In this document: positions 15,501-25,537 of the stretch, piece after piece
Position numbering within the stretch: position 1 is the first letter of the stretch
How the letters are laid out: every line of letters starts with the position of its first letter
Origin: Paratrimastix pyriformis
Taxonomy: Eukaryota; Preaxostyla; Paratrimastigidae
Direction: 5' to 3'
Length of the DNA stretch: 64,000 nucleotides
Assembly (NCBI GenBank): GCA_027972325.1
Contig: JAPMOS010000003.1
Location: 993,001-1,057,000, forward strand
The notes under the pieces: generated by a model
Told to the model about the DNA's origin: nothing
Database searches by the model: none
Seen by the model: the letters and a program-made list of their open reading frames with translations, nothing else
Made by a program: the position numbers and the translations under genes

Positions 15501-18500
15501 GAAGGCATGGGCGGGGTGCATGGGCGGGCCTCGTCGATCTCGACGCCCATGTTGGGCTCGTGGGCCGCCAGGGGCCGCACACGGCACAGGACCCGGATGT
15601 TGCCTGCAGGGAGAGGAGCGGGTCGACAGGGGAGCGTGGTGTGTGAAGGGCGGCGGCGCGGGGGGAACCAGGTGGTGGCGGTGGCGGGCTGGGTGGACGT
15701 GTGGGCGTGTGGGCGTGTGGGCGTGTGGGCGTGTGGGCGTGAGGGCGTGAGGGCGGGCCTCTGAGCTCCTGGATGCGGTTGAAGAGCCGCTTGCGCTCTG
15801 CGAGCTCCTTCTTGTAGCGGCCCATCAGGTCGGCCGCCCGGTCGCTGAGGCCCACCATCACCCGCTGGCAGGCGGCCAGCTGCTGGCGGTGCAGGGCCTC
15901 CAGCCCCGTCCGCATCTCGGCCTGGCGGGCCCGCACGTCGCGCTGGCTCTGCTGCAGGGTCCGCACGGCGGCGCCCGTCTTTGCGAGGCCCGTCGCCACG
16001 ACGCCCGTCAGCAGGCTCTGCATCTCCCCGCGCAGCTGCGCCCCCACCGACCGACCAGCGGGCCAGACGCACCGATCCGGCAGAAGGCAAGGGTGAGGGT
16101 CGGCAGGGATGGGCCTCGGGACGCGGGTGTGCATGTTGGGGGCATGTTGGGGGGTTGGGGTGTGCCTGTTGGGCGGGCGGATGGGGGCGGGCGGATGGGG
16201 GCGGGCTGGGGGACCTTTGCCACCTGCTGGTCCGCCTGCTGGCGCGCCTGTGCGGCCTGTGCGGTCGCCTGTGCGGCCTGGGCCTCGGCCGCGGCGGCGC
16301 GCTGCTCTGCGGTCTGCGCCCGCTCGGCAGCCGCACGCTGGGCCGCTTGGGCCTGCGATCCCCCAGCCAGCCAGCCAGCCAGCGAGGACCCGGAATGAGC
16401 CGAGGCCCCAACCCGGGGCGAGGCCGGGGCGCGGGGGCAGGTGGGACGAGTGGGAGGGGCGGGGCGGGGCGGGGCGGACCTGTGTGTATGCGGCGGTGGC
16501 CTGGGCGCGGCCCTCGGAGGCGGCGACGAGGCGGGCGGCGAGGTCCTCGGCGGCCATGGTGAAGCCCTCCGCACGGCCGGCGAGCTGCTCCCGTGCGGCC
16601 TCCTTCAGCTTCATGTACTGCGCCCACCACGCACACACCCGCGCCCACCAGTCCGGGGGGATTGCCACGGGCCCGAGCCAGGAGACACGTGAGGGCGGGC
16701 GCCGGATGCGCCACACAAACTTCCACCCCCGCTACGGGCAGCTGCCAGGGCAGTGCAGTGCAGGGCAGGGCAGGGCAGTGCAGTGCAGTGCAGTGCAGTG
16801 CAGTGCAGGGCAGGGCGGGGGGGGGGGGGGGGGGGGAGCAGGGGGGCAGGGGGCAGCCATCTGGGGGCGGACCTCCTCCTTTGCCTTCTTGTACTTGCGC
16901 TCAGTGCGGGCGGCCGCATCGCGGCTCTCGCCAAGTTCCTGCAGGGCCGGGTGGATGAGCAGGGGCGGCGGTGGGCGAGCCGGGGTGAGTCGCAAAGGCA
17001 TGCATCATGGGGCGGAGACCAGGGGTATGACAAGGCCACGGTCCACGGGGCGCGCACGGAGGGATGGAGGAAGTAGGGGCAGGGAGGTGGGGGCGGGGGA
17101 CCTTGTTGGCGGTCTCGAGGCTCTGGCGGAGCTGAGCCAACTCGCTGCGCTCACGACCCCGCCGCCAGCCAGCAATCCGATGGGCAGCCCACACAGCGAT
17201 GTGGAAGATGAGACCGAGCCAGCCACCACGGGGTGGTGATGGGGAGGGCTGCAATGAGGCCCGCCGTCGGTACACACACCAGCAGCAGGGGCAGGGGCGG
17301 CAGGGGCACGGCGGTGGCGGTGGCGGTGGCGGTGGCGGTGGCGGTGGCGGTGGCGGTGGCGGCGGTGGCGGCGGACCCCTGGAGAGCCTGCTGGTGCTGG
17401 CTGGCCGAGGACTGGGCGCCCTCCATGTCGGCCTGCTGCCTGGCCAGGGCGGCCTGCAGCTCGGTCGCCTGGGCGGCACGGGCGGCCTCCGCGGCGGCCA
17501 GCCGCTCGTCCCGCTGTCCCAGCTGCGCCCGCAGCCCGTCAGCCTGCAGGCCCCGCCGCACAGGCCCCATCACAGCAACCCCGTGGGGGACGACAGCAGC
17601 AGATGAACGAGAGCGGACAGGTGGCGGGTGATGGTGGTGGATGGGCAGGTGGGCAGGTGGGCCCATGCCCTCTCGTGTGTGCGTGGGATGTAGTGGCGGC
17701 GGTGGCGGTGGCGGTGGCGGTGGCGGTGGCGGTGGCGGTGGCGGTGGCGGTGGCGGTGGCGGGGCGCGGGCCTCCTTCTTGGCTGCGTCGAGGGCCCCCG
17801 TCAGGGCGGCGGCCTGTGTGCGGAGGGACTGCGCCTCGGCGGTCATCTTGGCCGCGTCCTCGCCCGCCGCCGCGCCGCGCTGCTGCTGCTGCTGCTGCAG
17901 GATGGCCAGCTTGCCCTTGAACTCGTCCAGCTGGGCCCGCAGCAGCGCCATCGCCCCGGTCGCCTCCTCGTACTTCTGCAGAGGCGCAGCGCCCCCGGCG
18001 GGCAGGCGGAGGGTGGCGGGGAGGGGCGGCAGGCGACCAGCGAAGGTGAGCCGAGTGGATGGGATGGGGCTGGGGGGCTGGCTGGGGGCTGGGGGCTGGC
18101 TGGTTGGCGGGACCTGCTTCTCGGCCTCGATCTGGGCCTCGCGCTGGGCCACGTCCCGGGTGAGCTGCTCCACCCGCCCCTGCGGCCACAACCACCACGC
18201 ACCACGCAGCACGCGGGGGGGGTGGGGGGGGTGGGACAGGCGGCGAGGCGGGTGAGATGGGACGAAACAGGGCGGGACAGGATGTGACGAAACAGGATGG
18301 GACGAAACAGGGCGGGACAGGATGGCGGGCGCGCAGGGCGGGGTGTGCGGACCCTGAGCAGGGCAACCTCCGGCCCGCCGTCGGCCGTGCCCGAGGAGGC
18401 TGCGCTGAGGGTGGCCTTGAGCTGCCCCTCGGCCTCACTCAGCCGCTGCTTCTCCTGCAGCCACACCCACACGGGAGGAAGGGGGAGGAGGAGGGAGGAG

Positions 18501-18588
18501 GAGGGAGGGAGGAGGAGGGAGGAGGAGGAGGAGGAGGAGGAGGAGGAGGAGGAGGAGGAGGAGGGGGAGATGAGATGCGGGCATGGTG

Positions 18589-18629
<41 letters not shown>

Positions 18630-20491
18630 TGTGTGTGGTCTGCGTGACATGGGGGTGGGGGGCATGTGGGGGCGGCCATGGCGCACCTGCTCGGCGGCCG
18701 CGAGCTGGCCCTCGAGGGCCACGACCCGCTCCTGGAGCTGGGCGCAGAGGGCCTTGGCCTTCTGCATGGCCTGCTTGTACTTGGCCAGGTGCTGCTGCAG
18801 CTGGCCGATCTGCTGCTGGGCCTCCTCGGCCCCGGCACTGGCACTGGCACCCCCCGACGACGGGGGCACGGGGGTGGACGCCGGCGGGGGCGCCGGGGTG
18901 GCGGCGGGGGTGGCCGCCTGTCCGCCCGGAGGGAGTCATGATGAGCGTCCCACAGGGAACAGCCGAGGGCGGGGGGATAGCCAGGTGCAGGGGGGGCGGC
19001 TGTTGGGTGCGGACCTCGGGGACGGGCGAGGGTGGTGGGGGCGGGGCGGCCTGGTCGGAGGCGGCGCCGTCGGGGTGGGGCTCCCGGGAGGCGGGGGCAG
19101 GGCGGCCGCCTCGGGTGTGGCGCTTCGGCCAGCGGGCGATCGCGGGGCATGGGGCGAGCCCTCTGCAGCCACCACCCCCAGGGCGCCGCGCCCGAGCAGA
19201 GGGACAGGGCCGCATCAGCCCAAGCCCCCCGGACGAGCAGGGCAGCATGGCGGCATGGCGGCATGGCCACCACGCGGGATTGGGGATTGGGGATTGGGGG
19301 GGGGGGTGGTGATGGTGGCGGGGGAGTGCGGAGCGGATGGCGGGATGGAGCCGGTGAGACAGCAGGCGGACCGACGCCGCCGCGCCTGTGGTCGATCGAG
19401 GTCAGGGAGAGAGAGGGGGGGGGGGGGGGGGGAGGGAGATACAGACCCGACCCGACCCGACAAGGCGACGCGATCGACATGAGCGTGTGGGTGGCGGGTG
19501 GGTCAGGGGCGTCAGCCGGGTGGGGTGGGCAGGCGGGCGGGCAGGTCAGGTGGGCAGGTGGGCAGGTGGTGCGGGGCTGCGGGCCGGACCTCGAGGCTGC
19601 GTGCGAGGGCCTCCTGGAGGCCTGCTCCTTGGCGGCGATCTGGTCCTGCAGCCGCTTCTGCACAATCACAAGCTGCTGGCGCTGTGGTGCGGGCAGGCCG
19701 GCCGTGGGCCCAGTGACCCCCATGGGAAGGAGCCCCGCACGACACCAATCCCCCAGGTCAGCAAGTGCCAAAGGCCGTGGGGCGCGCGGGAGGGCGCCGA
19801 GCTGACTGGAGGGGCTGGGGGTGGGCGCGGACGTGCTCCTGCTTTTGCTTCTCCAGGCGGGCCGTCAGCTCGACGAAGCGGGCTTCCAGGGTCTGCGCCC
19901 GGGGTGGGAGCCGCAAAGGACCAACAGGAGGGTGTGAGAGGCCAGCCGGCCCGGGGGGGGGGGGGGGGGGGGGGGAGGGAGGGAGGGGGGAGGAGGGCGG
20001 GGGACCTTGTATTTGGACTTCCCTTCGATGTGCTGCTTCCGCTCAGTCTCGTAGAGCACTTGCAACGCCGTGAATTTTTCCGCTTCCACTGGTGGACCGT
20101 GCCGGTGAGGAGGCGACCTCGACAAGGGGCCACAGACCGCAGTTGGCCGGAATCTTCGACTTGGCGCCGTCTTTCTGGGAATCATCTTCGCTACTAATCG
20201 AAGACCCTTCGATCAGGTCGTCGTCCGCTGGAGCAAGGGAGGGCTGGGGGCGATGAAGAGGGATGAATCAGCCGACAGACAAAGTCCCGCTTCATCTGCT
20301 CTTCAGTAGAGAGTGATACCGGTTGAGGGGAAACAGCCGGTGGTGGGAGAGGAGATTGGACGAGTCCCGTTTGTTGGACGATGGGCGAAGGTTTGTATTC
20401 CTTCGGTTTTTGAAAAACCCTCTGGTTAACATGCAACAATCATAAGGTATTCCCAGGAAATGATCGTATGGCAGACACTTGATTCGCTCAT
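12509..20491 (-). CDS. Kinesin-14 family motor (C-terminal motor, N-terminal coiled coil)
   Basis: The motor lies at the C-terminal end, as in minus-end-directed kinesin-14. ATG at 20489-20491 (MSESS) leads through a Pro/Ser-rich head (RVFQKPKEYKPSPIVQQ) and an acidic patch (about 20150-20210). Many exons of Ala/Gln/Glu-rich coiled coil follow (about 20080 to 15760, for example LYETERKQHIEGKSKYK). Motor motifs by position: NIRVLCRVRPLAAHEPN (about 15590), YGQTGAGKTFTM P-loop (about 15020), VSMLEIYRDNIFDLLNPT (about 14380), NRNSSRS switch I (about 13880), LVDLAGSERIAESG switch II (about 13590), INKSLSDLNTVMQALGQK (about 13060) and NDSKTLMFVNISPAEAD (about 12755). A short Pro/Thr tail ends at stop TAG 12509-12511. 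There are roughly 20 introns, most carrying simple repeats. Only the first 400 bases are AT-richer. Motor direction is inferred from family. Confidence 0.92.
13314..13363. repeat. (GGGAC)n array in a kinesin intron
   Basis: About nine GGGAC/GGGAT pentamers in the intron before the ERLVEVKFINKSL exon. Confidence 0.85.
13470..13517. repeat. 9-bp repeat (GATGGGCTG)n in a kinesin intron
   Basis: About five perfect copies just downstream (minus sense) of the DLAGSER exon. Confidence 0.85.
13770..13842. repeat. 9-bp G-rich repeat (GGGGGGCAG)n in a kinesin intron
   Basis: Seven or so copies, 9 bp then 8 bp long, between the switch I and switch II exons. Confidence 0.85.
14095..14322. repeat. 27-bp minisatellite, about eight copies, in a kinesin intron
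   Basis: The unit starts GAGCGGGTGGATGGGCATGC and recurs every 27 bp (gagc at 14133, 14160, 14187 and onward), with one longer unit near 14265. The units abut without spacers. Confidence 0.92.
14394..14585. repeat. Tandem copies of an intron 3' end plus the first bases of an exon
   Basis: The junction CTGCAG|GTGTCCATGCTGGAGATC (minus sense) of the exon VSMLEIYRD at about 14390 is repeated upstream in the intron at about 14450-14480 and again, diverged, at about 14550-14580. Each copy carries the CCTGTGTGCAG-like acceptor and about 20 exon-like bases, then a (GATG)n-rich spacer. Confidence 0.85.
14885..14926. repeat. (CACAGC)n hexamer array in a kinesin intron
   Basis: Seven copies between the P-loop exon and the exon GVDPRTLAELFTLIDQ, followed at about 14948-14975 by a (GATCG)n run. 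Confidence 0.85.
16741..16838. repeat. CAGTG/CAGGG array followed by poly-G in a kinesin intron
   Basis: About fourteen 5-bp CAGTG/CAGGG units, then about 20 G. In the sense (minus) strand this is a poly-C tract close to the donor side of the intron. Confidence 0.85.
17311..17372. repeat. (GGTGGC)n hexamer array in a kinesin coiled-coil intron
   Basis: About ten units. A second, similar array lies at about 17694-17762 in the next intron, so the two neighbouring introns carry the same expanded motif. Confidence 0.88.
17694..17762. repeat. Second (GGTGGC)n array in the neighbouring kinesin intron
   Basis: About eleven units of the same hexamer as at 17311, in the intron preceding (minus sense) the exon that ends EARPP-side; the exon between them is coiled coil. 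Confidence 0.85.
18475..18627. repeat. (GGA)n purine tract next to a (GT)n microsatellite, kinesin intron
   Basis: A GGA/GGGA-rich stretch at about 18475-18565 is followed by about 18 GT dinucleotides at 18592-18627. Both lie within one coiled-coil intron. Confidence 0.88.
19417..19433. repeat. Poly-G tract (sense poly-C) in a kinesin intron
   Basis: An uninterrupted G run of about 17 bases. A second, longer run is at about 19950-19976 in the next intron upstream. Confidence 0.85.
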
Positions 20492-20499
20492 CGGTCAAA

Positions 20500-23442
20500 A
20501 TGAAACCCGAGCCAATAACTCGGGACAGTAGACAGTCCCTCGGGTCAACCGAACTATCTCAATCGGGTTTTTGCGTGTTCGCTTCGCCGCCACCCAGCCC
20601 TGGAAGCCTTGCGCAGGTGGTGGGTTACGAGGAATGAAGAAGCTCCTATTTGTTGTTTGGGCCAATTTTATTCTGGCAAAAAGAAGAAGACCAACGGGCC
20701 TGACTTTCCCGCTGGGCAGTCCCCGGTCAATGCGCCACCACTATCAGGATCATACGAAGATTTTTTGAATGATTTTCGGTCGAGACTCTGGTTCACATAT
20801 CGCAGGGGGTTCCCTCGAATTGTTGATTCATCATTGACCAGCGATTCGGGCTGGGGTTGTATGCTGCGGACCGGTCAAATGCTGCTTGGTGAAGCTTTCT
20901 CTCGTGAGTATCTGGGCCGAGGTTTGCGCGACCGACTGTTCTCATTTTCATTTCTCTCGACACAGATTGGCGATATCGGCCGGACGAGTATCGGTGTAAA
21001 TGGGTCTGTAGCTTCCTGGGGATGACGATAATATTAGCCTTTTGTGTTGCCTCCTCGATCGCATCCGTGCAGATTCTTCGGCTCTTCTCCGAGTCCGCCG
21101 CGCCCCGGCTGCAAATCCCGGGCCCCTTCTCCCTGCAGGCCATCGCCCACCGGGGGGCCAGCTACGACAAGCCCATCGGCCAGTGGTTCGCCCCCTCAAA
21201 CGTCGCCAACGTGCTCCGGTCTGCTGCCAGATGGCCGCTCGGTGGGCACACCCCCCACTCTCCCTCCCCCCCCCCCGAGGTCACACCACCCGGATATCGC
21301 CCCTCCATTACGCCCTCTTCATCCACCACCATCACGCCCTCCTCCAGGGACCTGGTCATGTCGCTATCCCCCGACCCCGTGCGGTTCGCCGTGTACACGA
21401 GCAACGACGGGGTCATCTACCGCGACCAGGTGTTCGCCATGTGCCGCGCCCCGCCGCCCCACCTCTCGCTCCCCTACCCGCCCCTCCCGCCTCTCCGCCC
21501 CCTCCACCGGCGCACCCACAGCCGCCGCCGCATCCCCGCGGCCCCGTGCCGCCGCCCCCAGACGGACGAGTCGACATACGTGACGGCCACCGCCTATCCG
21601 GCCGCCATCCCCCCGGGCGGCGGCGCCCGCTCCTCCTCCCCACCGCCGGGCCCCGGCCCGGGTCGGCCCCCTCGGCCTCCAACCCGAGCACGCCACGCTC
21701 CCCTCCACCCGCCACGACATGGGCCTCCAGGCGGCGCCCCTCCCGCCCGTGCCGCTGCCCCCCTCGCCGCTCTCGCGCTCGCCCAGCGACCGGACGCCAT
21801 CAACCTCCAGCCGCTCGACGACCCCGCCGCCGCCCCCACCATCGCCAACCGCCAAGAGCCAGCTGGCCTCGGGGGGGTGGGACCGCTCGGTGGTCTCGCT
21901 GGACATGCTCGACCGCCCCGTCCTGCCGCCCCCTCCCGTCAAGACGACATACACCCTGGCAGACTCGCCCCTCTTCCGCCCCGCCGCCCCCGCTGCCCCC
22001 GCTGCCCCCGCCCAGCGGCAGCAGCAGCAGCAGGAGGAGGAGAAGACCGCCCTGCTGGCGGGCGTGACGTCGGCCCCGGCCATGCGTGAGCCCGGCCCGC
22101 CCTGCGAGTGCAGCCGGCGCAAGCGGCCCAGCCCCACGGTGACCGAGGACGAGCCGGTGCTGCTCAACCACGAGGACGCTCGGCCCGCCCGGCGCCACCC
22201 GGCCCACGAGCCGCCCCCATCGCCCTCGGCCGAGGCCTCCCGGGGCGTGGTGGTGGTGACCATGGACCCCGACCAGCCCCCACCCACCTCGACCCCGCCC
22301 CTGCCGGCCGCCGCCCCGGCCCCGGCCCCCGGCCCGGCCTCGCTCTTCCCGGCCGGGACGCCCGTCTATCGGACGACCTGCGGCATGCTGGCGGGCGGGA
22401 TGCTGGGCACCGGGACCACCCTGGTCCTGCCCCGCCCGGCAGCCCTCCGTCCGTCCGAGGCGCCCGTGGCGCAGCCGGTGCGGTTCACGACGCGTGCCCT
22501 CTCGGACGAGGAGGTCGACGAGGAGCTCTCCTCCACCCAGAGCAGCGACGAGCCCCCGCCCCTCTCGGCCCCGGCGGGCCCCGCGGCCCCTGCCTCGGCC
22601 CCGGCCATGGACGGGTCCGCGGTCCTCGTGCCGGCGGCCCCCCGCAGCGCGGGCAGTGGCACCCCGCCCGACAGCCCCGATGCCCTGGCGCCCTTCTTTC
22701 TGCCCGACGAGGACCAGCCCCCGTCCCAGCAGCAGCCCTCGCCGGCCCTCTCGGTGCCCGGGCCGCCCCCCCAGCAGCGGTCGCAGTCGCAGGGCACGAG
22801 CCCCGCCCAGCAGAGCTCCATCTCGCCCTCGTCGTTCGCCTCGCGGACCCCGCCCACCATCTCCTCCTCCTTCGGGGCATCCGCGCCCGCGGGGGGCGAG
22901 GGCGGCCTGGCCGCCCCGGGGAGCCCCACCCTCCTGACGGAGCTGCCCAGGCCGCTGAGCCCCGGCTGGCGGCCGCTGATCATCCTGCTGCCCGTCCGGT
23001 GCGGCCTCGAGCACATCAACCAGGTCGGCCGCCCCCGCCCCGGCCCTCACGGATTCCCGCCCCAACCATCGCCAGCCCCCCATCGCCACCACACGCCCTC
23101 GGCTGACATGGTCGCTCTCCTTCTCCCCGATGGTCTCCTCCCCCCCGCCCACCGCCACACAGCTCTACGTGCAGACCCTGCAGGAGGTGCTGGCCATGCC
23201 CCAGAGCCTGGGGATCTCTGGGGGCAAGCCGCGGTCGAGCTACTGGTTCATCGGCTACCAGGACAAGCAGCTCATCTACCTGGACCCCCACTACACCCAG
23301 GGCTCCATCCCCATGGACCAGGACCTCGCATTCTCCGACACGGTCCGCGCCCCCCCGGCCCCAGACCGCTCCACCCCTCTCATCCCTACCCCCCTCCCGG
23401 GCGCCTCCCACCCTTGGCCTGCCATCCTCGCCGAATGCCTCA

Positions 23443-23482
<40 letters not shown>

Positions 23483-24006
23483 CCCCCCCCCCACGCTCAC
23501 CGCCAAGCCGCCCAAGATCAGCTTCGCGGACATCGACACGAGCATGTGCCTGGGCTTCCTCTGCCACGACGAGGCCGAGTTCGAGGACCTCTGCCTCCGC
23601 GTCAACAAGGTCTCCCCCCCGCCCGCCGCCCATCCTGCCCCCCTGCACCACCGCACGCCTTGGGAGGGCGCTCAGGCCGGCCTGGCTGACCGTCCCGTTC
23701 GCTCGCTGGGCGGGGGTGTTGCCGCAGCTTTCGGGGCTCTTCTCGGTGTCGGACGTGACCCCCGAGTACATGCTGCCCTTCCCCACCCCCGAGCTGGGCC
23801 TGCACCTGGCCCCCCAGGCGCCCCCCCAGACCGAGGCCCTCGCCCAGACCCTGCGCGACCCGGCCGGGGTGCCGCTCCACTACTGCGTCCGCCCGCCCCT
23901 CAGCCCGCCCCTCGCAGCGCCGGCCGCCCCGCCATCGCCCTCGGCCACGCGGCTGGTGGAGCGGGTCGAGCAGATCGCACCCGAGGCGTTTCTGGCCATC
24001 ATATGA
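20500..24006 (+). CDS. ATG4: ATG4-family cysteine protease with a large internal insertion
   Basis: ATG4 processes and delipidates ATG8 in autophagy. The best start is ATG 20500. Exon 1 (MKPEPITRDSR) splices via GTCCCT at about 20537 to the acceptor GCGCAG at 20616, giving QWWVTRNEEAPICCLGQFYS. The catalytic Cys is in DSGWGCMLRTGQMLL (TGT 20858-20860). Further joins give GRDWRYRPDEYRCKW, GQWFAPSNVANVLRD and VRFAVYTSNDGVIYRDQ. The core resumes at about 22950 with GWRPLIILLPVRCGLEHINQ, then ISGGKPRSSYWFIGYQ and IYLDPHYTQG (catalytic Asp and His, about 23282). It ends with FADIDTSMCLGFLCHDEAEF and VERVEQIAPEAFLAII. Between about 21440 and 22950 sits a Pro/Ala/Ser-rich insertion of more than 400 residues whose first part is not resolved into exons. 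The gene is head-to-head with kinesin-14, 8 bp between start codons. Confidence 0.9.
23451..23493. repeat. (TC)n microsatellite plus poly-C in an ATG4 intron
   Basis: About 15 TC dinucleotides run into a C tract just before the acceptor of the exon PPKISFADIDTSM. Confidence 0.9.
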
Positions 24007-24754
24007 TGACCGTCGGGGGTGGTGGGTGGGTGGTGCCCCGGGGGAGAGGATGCTGTCACGGACTCCCCAGTCTTCTTCGTTTTTCCGTGTTTGTCTCCGT
24101 CGTCGTCCTGTCTGCCTTTCGTCTTGTTCAGGGGTTCGTCTGCGCCCTTTTTTTCCCGCCCTCCTTGCCGAGGGGATTCCCCCCCTTTTCTTTTTGGGCT
24201 CCTTCTCTCCGTCATTACTTGTTTCCTTCCTGTTGAATCTCTTTCTTCGCCTTCCGGTTGCCGTCGTCGTCGGGCCTGCGGTCTGCAAACAATGGGTCGC
24301 CTCACCTTCTCGATGGCGGCGATGTTTGCCCTTGGGTGGAATTTCTGCGGCTGAGGAGGGGGAGTCATGGGCGGCTGATGGGGCGGGAAGGGAGACGGGC
24401 AAGAGAGAGGAGGAGGGTGGGGAGGATCACGGGATCCCAGACCCGAAGAGGAAGATGAGACAAGGCAAGCTGATGGTGGGGCAAGGAGGAAAGCTGGTGG
24501 TCGTGGCGAAGAACAGGAAACACCGGAGCGGGGAGCCGGGGTGTGAGGCCGCCAAGAAAGGGAAGCCCGACGAGGAAGGGGATGGCGAAACGGAGAGGAT
24601 GCATGTTGAAGCCAGCGACAAGAAGAAGGGTGGTGGGACGGGGGATGGGCCCTTTGACAAGACACACAAAAAAGGGGAATGACCAGCAGGCCGAGCCACT
24701 CTTCTCGAGGCAGGATTTCCCGGGCCAACACGTTTATCATCATCAGGATTATCG
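24007..24754. other. Intergenic region between ATG4 and the SYS1-like gene
   Basis: Composition is mixed: pyrimidine-rich (24060-24260), then purine-rich (24350-24640). Several short frames are open, but none shows spliced continuity or a known motif. An alternative upstream ATG at about 24679 could belong to a 5' exon of the next gene. Confidence 0.5.
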
Positions 24755-25537
24755 ATGCTCCTCGGCAGCATCGTTGGATGGGCTTGTTTTGGCGCCATTG
24801 TTTTCCTCTTTTGCGTTTCCGCTGGCATTTGGCAGCTTTGCGGGCGGGATGAGAAAATTCTGCGCCTTTCCCCTCTATCTCTTCTGGGCAAACTGTTTTT
24901 TTGCGGAATCATCCTCTACTCATTTTATTTTGCCGTTTTTGCGATCGCCGATACGATATTTGCTCGCAACCTATTGACCTGGCTGCCCGCTCAGGTGTTT
25001 TTTTCCGAGTCCTATAACATTTCCACCGCCGGTGGCGTGATCTGTTCGGTGAGCCAACTTCTTGTTTGGGTTTTCTTTTCCATTCCCTTGGGGGCTATCA
25101 TGAAAGAGTCGCGGATCGTGTGGGATGTTCTCCTCACGCTACTGATTGTGCATATCCTCGCTGTGGGCCTGGCTACGGACCGGAATTTCCCAATCCGGTG
25201 GGAATGGTGGGTCTCCCTGGTTGCTGGGAGCCTCGTCTGCTTCATCGGAGGGTGCGCCACCAGGTCAGTCGGATTCCGGCAGTCTTCCCGTCCCTCATCT
25301 GCCCCCGCCTTGTCCACCATCACCACTAGCCTTTTCATCGAGAGGAGGCCCATCCCGACCCGGCGGGGGCCCCTAGAAAGGCCTCTGGAAATCGCCCCCT
25401 CCCAGTTCCGGCCCTCGCCCCTCCAGCCGCCCCTCCAGCCGCCCCAGCCACCCCAGCCCCCATCACCCACCTCCGTCACCGCCGCCCCGAGCCGCACCCG
25501 CACCCCGCCGAACAGCCGCCGCCGCAGCCACCATTGA
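24755..25537 (+). CDS. SYS1-like Golgi membrane protein
   Basis: The ATG at 24755 gives four to five hydrophobic helices: MLLGSIVGWACFGAIVFLF, LGKLFFCGIILYSFYFAVFA, TAGGVICSVSQLLVWVFFS, VWDVLLTLLIVHILAVGLA and WWVSLVAGSLVCFIGG. The order and the pattern KESRIVWDVLLTLLIVHIL, then RNFPIRWEWWVSLVAGSL, match SYS1, a four-helix Golgi protein that recruits the Arl3/ARFRP1 GTPase. SYS1 normally ends soon after the last helix. Here the frame continues as a Pro/Arg/Ser-rich tail to a stop at 25535-25537. The true tail may instead splice into the Pro-rich frames downstream to about 26004. The usual SYS1 start motif (WDP) is absent, so the N-terminal exon may be wrong. The core is AT-rich and the tail very GC-rich. 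Family call is moderate. Confidence 0.6.
   Translation: MLLGSIVGWACFGAIVFLFCVSAGIWQLCGRDEKILRLSPLSLLGKLFFCGIILYSFYFAVFAIADTIFARNLLTWLPAQVFFSESYNISTAGGVICSVSQLLVWVFFSIPLGAIMKESRIVWDVLLTLLIVHILAVGLATDRNFPIRWEWWVSLVAGSLVCFIGGCATRSVGFRQSSRPSSAPALSTITTSLFIERRPIPTRRGPLERPLEIAPSQFRPSPLQPPLQPPQPPQPPSPTSVTAAPSRTRTPPNSRRRSHH

Noticed and set aside
17231-17800. Ala/Val-rich plus-strand frames such as GTAVAVAVAVAVA
   Set aside because: They are antisense readings of GGTGGC arrays inside kinesin introns.
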